Assembly: GCF_021390645.1 (NCBI RefSeq)
Contig: NZ_JAJEJT010000004.1
Location: forward strand, 1,054,001 to 1,118,000
Reading direction: 5' to 3'
From: Paraburkholderia flagellata
GTDB lineage: Bacteria; Pseudomonadota; Gammaproteobacteria; Burkholderiales; Burkholderiaceae
DNA length: 64,000 nucleotides
The notes under the pieces were generated by a model that did not search any database, had not been told where the DNA came from, and saw nothing but the letters and a program-made list of their open reading frames with translations. How positions within the stretch are numbered: position 1 is the stretch's first letter; every line of letters begins with the position of its first letter. The translations under genes and the position numbers were made by a program. Positions 53,610 through 62,438 of the stretch are shown piece after piece.

Positions 53610-53873
53610 ATGTTCCTTCGCATGCAACGGGAACGGAGACGCCCTCTCCAGAACGAAGGCTGTTTCGGTAGATCTCCAGGCGGAAGCAAACGGCCATGAC
53701 GCATTCAATCCGCTTTTTCCGTGGGCGGCCGCACATTCCTGTGCGCTCGGCTGCAGACAGTATGTTTGCAGTATCGAGTCAGCCGTCTGCGTCAGGCGCG
53801 ATTGCCTGGCACCCCAGATTTGTTGCCCCCGGCGCCTCCGCTGATGCCCCCTTTCCCGTTCGGAGTATTCGCG

Positions 53874-54314
53874 ATGACCAAAGACGCATCCACGATTGAG
53901 CCAATCACGATTGGTGGCCTGACAGTGCGCTATCTCATAGACGGATCCGCCACAAATGGCATGGGCGTCTTCGAGTTGACGATCACCCCGGGAGCAAACG
54001 TTCCGCCACCACATAGTCACACTCACAATGAAGAATTCGTATATGCCTTGGAGGGGCTCATCCGATATTCCGTTGATGGTGTTGTCAGGGATCTGGCACC
54101 GGGTCAGTGGATGCATACGCCCAAGGGCTCAGTCCACGCGTTCAGCAACCCTCATCCGGCCACTGCCAAGGCACTAATCGTCCTTACCCCTGACCTGGGT
54201 GCACAATACTTTCTCGATGTACAGGGAGTTGTGAATGCCGGCGGACCGCCTGACCGCCAGAAGTTGTTGGCAGTGATGTCGGGCTACGGGCTCGTTCCTG
54301 GCACCCCGAAGTGA
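53874..54314 (+). CDS. Cupin-domain protein
   Basis: A 146-residue single-domain cupin. ATG 53874 has GGAG eight bases upstream; the longer frame from 53721 is not supported. Metal ligands are visible in PPPHSHTHNEEFVYALEG (His, His, Glu) and TPKGSVHAFSN (His). It could be a small dioxygenase, isomerase or sugar-binding protein. The gene lies just before the second copy of the 61-bp repeat. Substrate unknown. Confidence 0.83.
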   Translation: MTKDASTIEPITIGGLTVRYLIDGSATNGMGVFELTITPGANVPPPHSHTHNEEFVYALEGLIRYSVDGVVRDLAPGQWMHTPKGSVHAFSNPHPATAKALIVLTPDLGAQYFLDVQGVVNAGGPPDRQKLLAVMSGYGLVPGTPK

Positions 54315-54347
54315 CTCCTCATTCAAGCCAGCGCAAAAACCTGGCAC

Positions 54348-54408
54348 GAAAGAGGCAGAATCGACACTTATCTGCTGCCCAAGTTAATGCTTTATGGTTC
54401 CCGGACCA
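54348..54408 (+). repeat. 61-bp coding-like repeat, copy 2
   Basis: Matches 32789-32849 at 51 of 61 positions. In the plus frame it reads KRQNRHLSAAQVNALWFPD. It lies directly after the cupin gene and runs up to the aldolase fragment on the other strand. Confidence 0.7.
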
Positions 54409-54577
54409 GGATGCCTCGAGGCGCCAGTATCCCGCTGGCGACATCGAGGAATTCGAGCCAGTGATGCATGTCGATGCACATCCAATCGAAGCCCGCTCGC
54501 GTCATGGCCTGCGCGCTCAGTGCGCCCGGTATGCGGCACCATCCGCCGACGGCGGCACTCCCATACGCCCAGATAGA
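54392..54577 (-). pseudogene. HpcH/HpaI aldolase, N-terminal fragment
   Basis: The minus frame reads IWAYGSAAVGGWCRIP, then AQAMTRAGFDWMCIDMHH, which is the start of an HpcH/HpaI-type 2-oxo-diacid aldolase. After about 60 residues the likeness stops, close to the 61-bp repeat, and the metal-site residues are missing. It is a remnant of a gene that probably belonged to the dehydrogenase operon upstream. Confidence 0.65.
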
Positions 54578-54705
54578 TCGCCGGGATGACCGCGCTTCGG
54601 GGGCGCACTTCGTCTGCCCAACGCCGACACGCCAGTACGACATCATGGTCGCCATCTGTATTCAATCGACTTAAAAAATCGTCCACGCGAGGCGCGCTGC
54701 CCCAG

Positions 54706-55695
54706 TCACGAGCGCGCCTTGCCAAGCACTTCGGGATTGACCGGATTCGGCGGACGCCCGGCCCGCGGCCCCTCGCCAAGACCAGCGATCAGATTGTCGG
54801 CAGCCAGGTTCGCCATTGCGCGGCGCGTCGCTTCAGTCGCGCTCGCGATATGCGGCGTCAGCACGACGTTCGGCAACGTAAGAAGATCCGGATGCACGCG
54901 CGGTTCATCTTCGAACACGTCAAGAGCGGCAGCGCCGATACGCCTCGCGCGCAGCGCATCAGCAAGCGCCGCGTCGTCGACGATACCGCCACGCGCGATG
55001 TTGGTGAGTGTCGCGGCCGGCTTCATCTGCGCGAGTTCAGCGACGCCGATCGTATGACGGTTATCGGGCGTGTACGGCAGGACGAGAACGACATGATCCG
55101 CGCAGCGCAGCAGTTGTTCCTTCGACACATACTCCGCGTTCAACTCCGCTTCGATCTGCGGCGCCACACGCGCACGGTTGTGGTAGACGACGCGCATGTT
55201 GAAGCCGCGCGCGCGGCGGGCGAGCGCCTGTCCGATGCGGCCCATGCCGACAATGCCGAGGGTCGAGCCGTGAATATCGGTACCGAGAAAGGCGTCGTAT
55301 TGAAACTTCTGCCACTTGCCGGCGCGCAGCCAGTGCTCTGACTCGGTCACGCGGCGCGCCGCCGCCATCATCAGCGCCCAGCCGAAGTCGGCCACTGATT
55401 CGTTCAGCACCTCAGGCGTGTTGGTCGCGAGGACATTGACCGCATTGAACGCGGCGATGTCGAAGTTGTTGAAACCAACGGCCATGTTCGACACGACGCG
55501 CAAGCGCGGCGCTGCCGCGAGCACCGCAGCCGTGATGGGTTCGCCCGCGGTCAGTGCGCCGTCCTTGTCCGCCAGGCGCTGAAGCAGTTCGTCGGCGGTG
55601 AGTACGTTGCCCTGGTTCCAGTCGACTGCGAAATAGTGTTTGAGTCGGTCGATCACGTCCGGAAAGGTCGGACCGGCTACCAGAATCTTCTGCAC
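54706..55695 (-). CDS. D-isomer-specific 2-hydroxyacid dehydrogenase
   Basis: A 329-residue NAD(P)-dependent enzyme. The cofactor loop is GMGRIGQALARRA. The catalytic triad is seen as the Arg in NIARGGIVDD, the Glu in VFEDEPRV and the His in TPHIASAT. It resembles GhrB-type glyoxylate/hydroxypyruvate/2-ketogluconate reductases. It should reduce a 2-oxo acid to the D-2-hydroxy acid, or the reverse. A homologous promoter block shared with the MFS gene lies upstream (55784-55846), which ties it to the 58.2-kb transporter. Confidence 0.92.
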   Translation of the reverse strand: MQKILVAGPTFPDVIDRLKHYFAVDWNQGNVLTADELLQRLADKDGALTAGEPITAAVLAAAPRLRVVSNMAVGFNNFDIAAFNAVNVLATNTPEVLNESVADFGWALMMAAARRVTESEHWLRAGKWQKFQYDAFLGTDIHGSTLGIVGMGRIGQALARRARGFNMRVVYHNRARVAPQIEAELNAEYVSKEQLLRCADHVVLVLPYTPDNRHTIGVAELAQMKPAATLTNIARGGIVDDAALADALRARRIGAAALDVFEDEPRVHPDLLTLPNVVLTPHIASATEATRRAMANLAADNLIAGLGEGPRAGRPPNPVNPEVLGKARS

Positions 55696-55783
55696 GCTCT
55701 ATCTCCACACTGTGCACAGCGCCGAATGGCGCGGCGCACAATTAAACAAAACGACGAGCCAGTCAGTGATGGGCTCTGCGCTA

Positions 55784-55846
55784 CTTTTCAATGCGTACGT
55801 CAAGCGTAACGGCTGCCCTGAATCGCAACTGCAAGGAAACTTGCAA
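55784..55846. promoter_or_regulatory. Shared promoter/operator block, copy A (TGCAA-N6-TTGCA)
   Basis: Contains CTTTTCA, AAGCGTA, TGCC and CGCAACTGCAAG in the same order and spacing as copy B at 59690-59753, with one single-base gap. The palindrome TGCAAGGAAACTTGCA is at 55830-55845. It lies upstream of the D-2-hydroxyacid dehydrogenase. Confidence 0.7.
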
Positions 55847-55947
55847 ACGTGGGTTCTTTAGGTATCGCTGACGTTGACCTGGGAGCCGGGCGCGCCGAAA
55901 CGACCTACGTCACTGGAATCGTGCTGGCTGCGGTGGTCGGCGCCGAT

Positions 55948-56835
55948 TCACGAACACACAGTTGCCAACCGGTCGCGGAACTCGAAGTAACTGGTGGTCA
56001 CAGCGCTCGGCGCCTGAACTTGCGGGTAGTGTCCGACACCGGGTAATTGCGTGACGTCGGAACGGGGCACCAGTTCGCGATAGCGATCGACCATGTGGCT
56101 CCCGGAGATGGGATCTACAGGGCCAACGATCAGCTTGAGCGGAATCTCCGCTGCCTGGAGCGCGCCCACCCATCTTTCGCGATGCTCGATGCGATCCGGG
56201 ATGTAATTGATGAGTTTGTGCATGATTCGCTCGCCGTGCCGTTCACGCAACAAATCCCACATGGAGTCGAGCGTTTCGGCGTCTGGCGGATATTGTTTCC
56301 CGAAAACCGCACTCATGTTTTCAGACAGTTTTCTTTTGGTCGTCAGCAAAGACACGAGCGGCCCAATCGGCGAGAGCAGCAGCGACTGAAAGCGCACGCG
56401 CCTGTGCGTTTCAGGGAAAAGGCCGCCGTTGAGGAAGCAGGCACTTCGGAGTTTCGGTCGATCTGATCGTTCAATATCCCGGGCTACCATTTCCTGTGCC
56501 ACCGAGTCGCCGTAGTCGTGAGCCAGAATGTGGAATTCGCCGACACCACGCATCGCAAGGAATTGATCGTAAAGATTGGCCTGATCGAGGATCGAGTATG
56601 TGTAATCTCGCGGCTTGTCCGAATAGCCGAACCCGATCATGTCGAGCGTGAGCAATCTGTAACGCCCGAGCAGATTCGGCCAGACGTGTAGCCAGTCCCA
56701 CGAAGCCGTCGGAAAGCCATGGATCAAAAGTAAAACGGGGGCATCCGCTCGCCCTTCATCGCGCCAGAAGATATTGTGCCCACGGTAGGTAAAGTAGTTT
56801 CCCCGGGCTTTCCATGCGTCTGTGCTTTGTGTCAT
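55948..56835 (-). CDS. Alpha/beta hydrolase, haloalkane-dehalogenase/epoxide-hydrolase-like
   Basis: A 295-residue hydrolase. It shows HGFPTASWDW (oxyanion loop), an Asp nucleophile in LAHDYGDSVAQ, GFGYSDKP, an acidic residue in VGPVDPISG and the His in GHYPQVQAP. The Asp nucleophile points to an epoxide hydrolase or dehalogenase rather than an esterase. GGAG-type sites lie upstream of ATG 56835. It is in the same direction as the neighbouring dehydrogenase and aldolase genes but has 200-bp gaps on both sides. Confidence 0.87.
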   Translation of the reverse strand: MTQSTDAWKARGNYFTYRGHNIFWRDEGRADAPVLLLIHGFPTASWDWLHVWPNLLGRYRLLTLDMIGFGYSDKPRDYTYSILDQANLYDQFLAMRGVGEFHILAHDYGDSVAQEMVARDIERSDRPKLRSACFLNGGLFPETHRRVRFQSLLLSPIGPLVSLLTTKRKLSENMSAVFGKQYPPDAETLDSMWDLLRERHGERIMHKLINYIPDRIEHRERWVGALQAAEIPLKLIVGPVDPISGSHMVDRYRELVPRSDVTQLPGVGHYPQVQAPSAVTTSYFEFRDRLATVCS

Positions 56836-57052
56836 GTCTCGCTCCTCCTACGGGCAAGCTCGATTGGTCTGCCTGGATAATTTGGAATACACATCATTAT
56901 CGTGACAATCCACAAAACGATGCGCGGTCACGAATATCGGGTGCATAGTTTCAACGCGCCCTTCGCGTTACATTCAGGGCGCGTATTCATCGACGGCGAG
57001 AAAGGGAGAGTTCCCTCTCCCGAAAGTTTCGTGCTTGCCCCAGAGCACTTCC

Positions 57053-57808
57053 CTACGAACGATAACTGTCGTCAATACGGTCCAGTTTGCGAATCATCGC
57101 CGGCCACACAAAGGAGCCTCCTACCCCGTCTGTCTGAACGTTCTTCGCCGACGCCGCTGTGGCCAGAATAGCCGGGTCGACAAGCGTCAGTTCTCCTCCC
57201 GCTTGCGCTGATAGCTGGATCTGGCACGCAGTCTCGAAGATGTACATCTGCAGGAATGCGTCGGCAATGGTCTTTCCGACGGTCAGCAGGCCATGGTTCC
57301 TGAGCATCAGATAGTTGGCGTGCCCAAGGTCGTCCTGCAAGCGCGGTTTTTCGTCATCTCGAAGCGCCACGCCCTCGTAATCGTGATACCCGAGCGAGTC
57401 GAGCACGAAGGTCGATTGCTGGGAAATCGGCAACAGGCCGTTCTTCTGTGCGCTCACGGCGACGCCCGCGCGCGTATGTGTGTGCAATACGCACTGCACG
57501 TCCTCGCGCGCAGCATGAATCGCGCTATGGATCACAAAGCCAGCGCGATTTACGTCGAACTCCGAATTCGAGAGTCGCTGGCCTTCGGTGTTGACCATGA
57601 TGAGCGACGATGCGGTGACCTCTTCGAACAGGAGCCCGTACGGGTTGATCAGGAACCGATGGTCAGGACCAGGCATTCGCGCGCTGATGTGAGTAAAGAT
57701 CAGATCGGTCCAGCCATGAAGCGCCACGAGGCGATAACATGCAGCGAGGTCGCAGCGGAGCTGCCACTCATCAGCACTGACGGTATTTTTCAGCGAGGGG
57801 ATTCGCAT
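57053..57808 (-). CDS. Class II aldolase/adducin-family protein
   Basis: A 251-residue protein of the class II aldolase fold. Zinc ligands are visible in HTHTRAGVAV and in the late LRNHGLLTVGKT; IFTHISARMPG is also conserved. Close families include fuculose-phosphate aldolase, 3-oxo-tetronate-phosphate decarboxylase and carboxylases without aldolase action. GGAGA precedes ATG 57808. Together with the D-2-hydroxyacid dehydrogenase and the ACS transporter, a sugar-acid pathway is suggested, but no kinase gene is present. Confidence 0.87.
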   Translation of the reverse strand: MRIPSLKNTVSADEWQLRCDLAACYRLVALHGWTDLIFTHISARMPGPDHRFLINPYGLLFEEVTASSLIMVNTEGQRLSNSEFDVNRAGFVIHSAIHAAREDVQCVLHTHTRAGVAVSAQKNGLLPISQQSTFVLDSLGYHDYEGVALRDDEKPRLQDDLGHANYLMLRNHGLLTVGKTIADAFLQMYIFETACQIQLSAQAGGELTLVDPAILATAASAKNVQTDGVGGSFVWPAMIRKLDRIDDSYRS

Positions 57809-57969
57809 GATGTCTCCTTGAAGTTGTTGAGGTTGGATCAGGAAACGCTGACGGGTTCAACATGGTTGCTTTGGCCGTCAACTTGACCATAGAGTACAGA
57901 AGCGCCTATCTTCAGACCGCAAGATATCTTCCATTTTTTGCGCCTCTCACCGCCCAATCGAGTTTTCAA

Positions 57970-58167
57970 ATGACTTTCATCGAACAGGCATCTGACCAGA
58001 TGCGCGCGAATCCGTGGTATGGCTCACTGGCTCGGGACACGCAGCAGGCGCTTCTGCGAGTGATATCGAGCATCATCGCCAGAATTTGCGCGATTTCCCT
58101 TCACTACGGCCGCATACAAATACTTTCAAGAGAGGCGTTGCTGAAGCTCCAGGAAGACGACTGCTAA
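57970..58167 (+). pseudogene. Crp/Fnr-family regulator remnant
   Basis: The plus frame begins MTFIEQASDQMRANPWYGSLARDTQQALLR, the usual start of a Crp/Fnr protein. After a short unrelated stretch it reads YGRIQILSREALLKLQEDD, like the middle of the cNMP-binding barrel, and then stops. The rest of the barrel and the HTH are absent. It appears to be an internally deleted, truncated regulator gene lying between the aldolase and transporter genes. Confidence 0.5.
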
Positions 58168-58202
58168 ACGTCTCAAGCGCGATCAGCCGTGCATCCCTTA
58201 CC

Positions 58203-59510
58203 TTATTTTTCCAGGTCTGCTTTCATGCGAAGCATGACAACGCTGGCCACCAAAAGAAGAACCGAGCAGGAATAGAGCCCAGCATCGAGGCTTCCCGTCG
58301 ATGTCTTTATCAGGCCAATTGCGTACGGACAGATGATTCCCGAAACGGCACCCAGGCTCGTAACGATAGCGATACCGACAGCCATGGATTCCTTGCGAAG
58401 CACCGACGTCGCCACGGCCCAGAAGACTGGGAACGACGATATCACTGCGGCCAACGCGACGGAAATCAGTGCGATAGAGGTCCACAGCAACCCTTCCGTC
58501 CAGTTGCAAAGGGAGAGCGTCACGGCGCAAAGCAGCACGGCAAACGCGAAGTGCCATCGCCGCTCCCGTGTCCTGTCAGAGTGGCGGCTGTACCAGATCA
58601 TCGCCACAATTCCGCACGCGTAGGGAATGAGGGAGAGCAAACCGATTCGTTGCAGGCCCGCTGCTCCGGCCCGTTCGATCATAGATGGCATCCAGAAGCT
58701 CAGCGCATAAGCGGCGCAGCTCATGGCGAAATAGAGCGCTGCGAGTCTGTAGACCGACATATCACGAAACACCTTACGAACACGTGCAGTCTCCGCCGGT
58801 ATGTCGCGTGATTTTTCTGCGAGATCTCGCGCGATGGCATCTTTCTCCGCGACAGAAAGCCATCTGGCAGCGGACGGCTGATCGACGAGCAAAAGATAAG
58901 TTGCAATGCCTAAGAGGACCGTCGGCAATCCCTCGAGCAGAAACATCCATTGCCACCCTCGCAAGCCGTGAACGCCGTTCATGTTTTGCAGTAAGTAGCC
59001 CGAAACGGGACCGGAAATCAAGCCCGCTGCGACCGTGGCGGCCATAAAGAAAGCAACGATGCGAGCCCGCCGATCAGCCGGAAACCATAGAGTCAGGTAA
59101 AAGAGGATACCCGGAAAGAAGCCAGCTTCGAACACGCCAAGGAAGAACCTCGCCACATAGAATTCAAGCGGATTCGCTACGAACATGGTGCCCATTGAAA
59201 CGACACCCCAGCAAAGCATGATGCGAAGCATTGTTTTACGCGCTCCGACTTTCTTCAAAAGCACGTTACTGGGTACCTCAAAGAGCACGTACCCCACAAA
59301 GAACATGCTGGCGCCCAACCCATATACGGCGTCCGAAAAATGTAGGTCGAACCGCATCTGCAATTGGGCATAGCCAATGTTGATTCGATCGAGGTAGGCA
59401 AGCAGATAACAGAAGAAAAGTAACGGAACGACTTTTCTCGTTACCTTTAGATAAGTCCTTTCGAGATCCGTCGAGGAACTCGTGTACTGAAATGCGGTAA
59501 TGTCTGACAT
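58203..59510 (-). CDS. MFS transporter, ACS type
   Basis: A 435-residue transporter with about 12 membrane helices. ATG 59510 (MSDITAFQY) has AAGGA about eight bases upstream. The first helix region (YLDRINIGYAQLQM) and the FEVPSNVLLKKVGARK loop mark the ACS family of organic-acid importers. It shares a promoter-type block with the D-2-hydroxyacid dehydrogenase gene, so the two are probably induced together. Likely substrate is a hydroxy or sugar acid. Confidence 0.92.
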   Translation of the reverse strand: MSDITAFQYTSSSTDLERTYLKVTRKVVPLLFFCYLLAYLDRINIGYAQLQMRFDLHFSDAVYGLGASMFFVGYVLFEVPSNVLLKKVGARKTMLRIMLCWGVVSMGTMFVANPLEFYVARFFLGVFEAGFFPGILFYLTLWFPADRRARIVAFFMAATVAAGLISGPVSGYLLQNMNGVHGLRGWQWMFLLEGLPTVLLGIATYLLLVDQPSAARWLSVAEKDAIARDLAEKSRDIPAETARVRKVFRDMSVYRLAALYFAMSCAAYALSFWMPSMIERAGAAGLQRIGLLSLIPYACGIVAMIWYSRHSDRTRERRWHFAFAVLLCAVTLSLCNWTEGLLWTSIALISVALAAVISSFPVFWAVATSVLRKESMAVGIAIVTSLGAVSGIICPYAIGLIKTSTGSLDAGLYSCSVLLLVASVVMLRMKADLEK

Positions 59511-59908
59511 TCTGGAGTCCTTTGTTAAAGGTGGGGACGCGCACAAAGAGCCTGCTGTATCGCATTCACACGGCGCGCCCGCTCCGTCTGGCCGAGAAGC
59601 GGATTCGATCGCATATCGCCCCGCTTACAGGAACGCCTTGATACGCACTGCGCAAATGGCCATTGGGCTTCGTGGCCCTGACATCACTCCTTTTCAGTTT
59701 CGTAAGGCAAGGGTAGTGGGTGCCTTGCCGCGCAACTGCAAGATAAGTTGCAATTTCGGGTTTATCCGGTCGAGGTTTCCGCTGGGCTGCGCGCTTAACC
59801 CAGCGACAAGAAAGTAGTCAGGCCGCGCCCCATCCCAGCGCAGCCGCTTGCGCGACCATCGCGCTTCTTCTACGCTCTGTTCGTCGTCTTTCCCCCTTTG
59901 AGCCTGCG
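59511..59908. other. Control region of the MFS and EamA genes
   Basis: 398 bases between divergent genes with no supported frame. It contains copy B of the shared promoter block at 59690-59753. Confidence 0.5.
59690..59753. promoter_or_regulatory. Shared promoter/operator block, copy B (TGCAA-N6-TTGCA)
   Basis: CTTTTCA, AAGGGTA, TGCC and CGCAACTGCAAG follow the same order as in copy A. The palindrome TGCAAGATAAGTTGCA lies at 59737-59752. The block is about 180-240 bp upstream of the MFS start. Confidence 0.7.
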
Positions 59909-61009
59909 ATGAACTCCCATCGGCACACCATCTTCACGGCGCTGCTCGCCGCCGCCCTGTTCGGCATCACCACGCCGCTCGCCAAGGCGCTGCTCGGCAG
60001 CGTGTCGCCATTCATGCTCGCGGGGCTCTTCTATCTCGGCAGCGGTTCGGGGCTCGCGGTCGTACTGCTGTTACGCCGACTCTCGGCGCACCGCGGCGAT
60101 CCAGCCGTCGCGCATGAGCCCGCACACGACCCGCTGCGCCTGGCCGAATTGCCATGGCTCGCCGGCGCGATCGCCGCGGGCGGCGTGGCGGCTCCCGCCC
60201 TGCTCATGCTCGGCCTGAACACCACACCCGCCGCCACAAGTGCGCTGCTGTTGAACCTGGAAGGCGTGCTAACGGCGCTCATCGCATGGGTCTGTTTTCG
60301 CGAAAACTTCGATGCGCAGATCGCGGCGGGCATGCTGGCGATCGTGGCGGGCGGCGTGCTGCTCTCCTGGCCCGGCACGCATGCCGGCACGGTGTCTGGC
60401 GTTGCGTCAGGCATCGCGCCCGGCGCGCTGCTCGTCGCGCTCGCGTGCCTGTGCTGGGCCATCGACAACAACCTCACCCGCAAGGTCTCGACCAATGACG
60501 CGATGGTCGTGGCCTGCACCAAGGGGCTCGTGGCTGGGCCCGTGAATATCGGCATTGCGCTCGCCGCAGGCGCGCACTGGCCCGCCTGGCAGGCAACCGG
60601 CGGCGCCATGGCCGTGGGGTTCGCGGGCTATGGCGTGAGCCTCGTGCTCTTCGTCGTCTCGCTGCGCCATCTCGGCACGGCGCGCACCGGCGCTTACTTC
60701 TCCGTGGCGCCGCTCTTCGGCGTGGCGCTTTCATTGTTGCTGTGGCCTGAGCGCCCTCCACTCGCTTTCTGGCTCGCGCTCGCGCTGATGGCGTTTGGTG
60801 TGTGGCTGCACGTGCGCGAGCGGCATGACCACACGCACACGCACGAGCCGCTCGAACACACCCACGCTCACCGGCATGACGAACATCATCGGCACGAGCA
60901 CGATTTCGCCTGGGACGGCACCGAGCCGCACACGCATGCGCACCGTCACGCGCCAATTACGCATAGCCACGCGCACTACCCTGACGTGCACCATCGGCAC
61001 GCCCATTGA
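59909..61009 (+). CDS. EamA/DMT-family transporter with His-rich C-terminal tail
   Basis: A 366-residue membrane protein with about ten helices in two EamA repeats (ALFGITTPLAKALLG, LVALACLCWAIDNNLTRKV). The last 60 or so residues are cytoplasmic or periplasmic and very rich in His and Asp/Glu (HDHTHTHEP, THAHRHDEHHRHEHD). EamA members usually export metabolites, but such a tail suggests metal binding and perhaps export or sensing of nickel, cobalt or zinc. That role is inference. It stands in a different block from the MFS gene. Confidence 0.9.
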   Translation: MNSHRHTIFTALLAAALFGITTPLAKALLGSVSPFMLAGLFYLGSGSGLAVVLLLRRLSAHRGDPAVAHEPAHDPLRLAELPWLAGAIAAGGVAAPALLMLGLNTTPAATSALLLNLEGVLTALIAWVCFRENFDAQIAAGMLAIVAGGVLLSWPGTHAGTVSGVASGIAPGALLVALACLCWAIDNNLTRKVSTNDAMVVACTKGLVAGPVNIGIALAAGAHWPAWQATGGAMAVGFAGYGVSLVLFVVSLRHLGTARTGAYFSVAPLFGVALSLLLWPERPPLAFWLALALMAFGVWLHVRERHDHTHTHEPLEHTHAHRHDEHHRHEHDFAWDGTEPHTHAHRHAPITHSHAHYPDVHHRHAH

Positions 61010-61126
61010 CGGTGGGACGAGCAGCAGCCACTTCCGCCGAAAACGACGTCAAGATTTCCCAGGACCGCCGCGCTTTGCGCGCGCACGATGCACGACTCGT
61101 CACACAAAACGAAGGAGGCATATGCG

Positions 61127-61519
61127 ATGGCTACCGTGTTCCGGGACATCCCCGTTGAAGCCGCGGCGCAAGACGTATGGACCGCGCTGCGCGATCCCGC
61201 CAACGTCGCGCACGTATTCGCCGGCGTGCTGACCGAGGCGCGCATGGAAAACGACGTGCGATGGGTCACGTTCGCCGACGGCACCGTCATCGAGGAACGC
61301 GTGATCGTCGTCGACGACGCGCACATGCGCCTCGCCTACACCGTGGGCGGCGGGCGATTCGAGCATCATCATGCGACGCTCCAGGTGATGCAGGATTCAC
61401 CCGAACGTTGCCGCGTGGTCTGGATAAGCGACTTCAAGCCTGACGATCGGATCCAGATGGTCGAACTGCTCACGGATGCGGGCTGCGCGGCGCTCAAGCG
61501 CAATCTCGCCCGGCGATAA
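61127..61519 (+). CDS. SRPBCC-family (START-like) protein
   Basis: A 130-residue protein of the helix-grip fold. ATG 61127 (MATVFRDIPV) has GGAGG eight bases upstream; the longer frame from 61088 is rejected. The family pattern is visible: an initial strand, AAAQDVWTALRDP helix, RVIVVDDAHMRLAYTV and a long C-terminal helix (LTDAGCAALKRNL). Members bind hydrophobic ligands or act as cyclases; no specific ligand can be read here. Confidence 0.83.
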   Translation: MATVFRDIPVEAAAQDVWTALRDPANVAHVFAGVLTEARMENDVRWVTFADGTVIEERVIVVDDAHMRLAYTVGGGRFEHHHATLQVMQDSPERCRVVWISDFKPDDRIQMVELLTDAGCAALKRNLARR

Positions 61520-61795
61520 GCATGGTCACTGGGCAGTCGTCTTCGCGGCCACGGCGCGCGCACCTGTGCTTTTGCGCCGGGCGCCTTGAAGACGGGTGTC
61601 ATTCACGCCAATGGCTGTACTTCTTTTGCGAACGCGCGGGCCAAATTCGAGTGTTGTGGTCGGGCTAGGCAGTTAGTTGCACAAACGACGCTTCGCCAAT
61701 ATTCCCGGACGATCCAGGGACTGTGCGACGGCGCCCATACCGGCACGCCGTTTGCGCTCAGAATAGTGCCAGATGACTCGAAAATGGGAGCCGTA

Positions 61796-62227
61796 ATGGG
61801 GGCAGGAAAATTAACGTTGGCCGTGCAATGTATCGCCGTCTGTGCGGGCCTTGCGGCAACATCGGCTTCACACGCCGCAGGCACCTTCGACGGCAGCTGG
61901 AACGTGACGCTCACGTGCCCCAAGGGTGCCGTCGGTACAACCGGCTACCGATACCAATTTCCAGCAGAAATCCAGGAAAACGTCCTGCACGGTGAGCACG
62001 GTGAAAGAGACGCGGGTGGCTGGCTCACGCTGGACGGCAAGCTCGAACCCGACGGATCGGCCACGCTCGTCGCCCAAGGTCTGACCCCGCCATCGCCCCA
62101 CGCGATGGGGCATGCCAACGCCAAAGCGCCCTATTCGTACGAGGTCAGCGCACAGTTCGACGCGACTTCAGGCAGCGGTTCGCGCACGACAGCGCGTAAA
62201 TGCGACCTTGTGTTCGTAAAGGAATAA
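61796..62227 (+). CDS. Secreted protein of unknown function
   Basis: A 143-residue exported protein. ATG 61796 has GGGAG five bases upstream and starts a normal signal peptide ending at SHAA-GTFDG; upstream starts lack a site. The mature part begins FDGSWNVTLTCP and has beta-rich segments with Cys at two places and a closing CDLVFVKE. The pattern resembles small periplasmic proteins in which two cysteines pair. No enzymatic motif is visible. Confidence 0.72.
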   Translation: MGAGKLTLAVQCIAVCAGLAATSASHAAGTFDGSWNVTLTCPKGAVGTTGYRYQFPAEIQENVLHGEHGERDAGGWLTLDGKLEPDGSATLVAQGLTPPSPHAMGHANAKAPYSYEVSAQFDATSGSGSRTTARKCDLVFVKE

Positions 62228-62269
62228 TTGGCGAGGATGGCTGGCAGCCCGTGCAACCGGCCGCTGGAA

Positions 62270-62298
62270 AAGAAAAAGCCCGCTTGAGAGAGCGGGCT
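62270..62298 (-). terminator. Intrinsic terminator for the small membrane protein gene
   Basis: Perfect arms AGCCCGCT (62277-62284) and AGCGGGCT (62291-62298) with a TGAGAG loop. On the minus strand the stem is followed by TTTTTCTTTT. It sits about 140 bp after the 62439 stop. Confidence 0.8.
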
Positions 62299-62438
62299 GA
62301 ATCCATATCAGGAGGAGACATGGAGGAGACGGGTTAAGTATAGGGTTTTCCCCTAAGCTGCGCAACAGTTTTTTCACAATTTTGCGGCAGCCTGCTTCAG
62401 CCTCGTTCCCGGCCTCGTTCCCGGCCACAATTTCGGTC

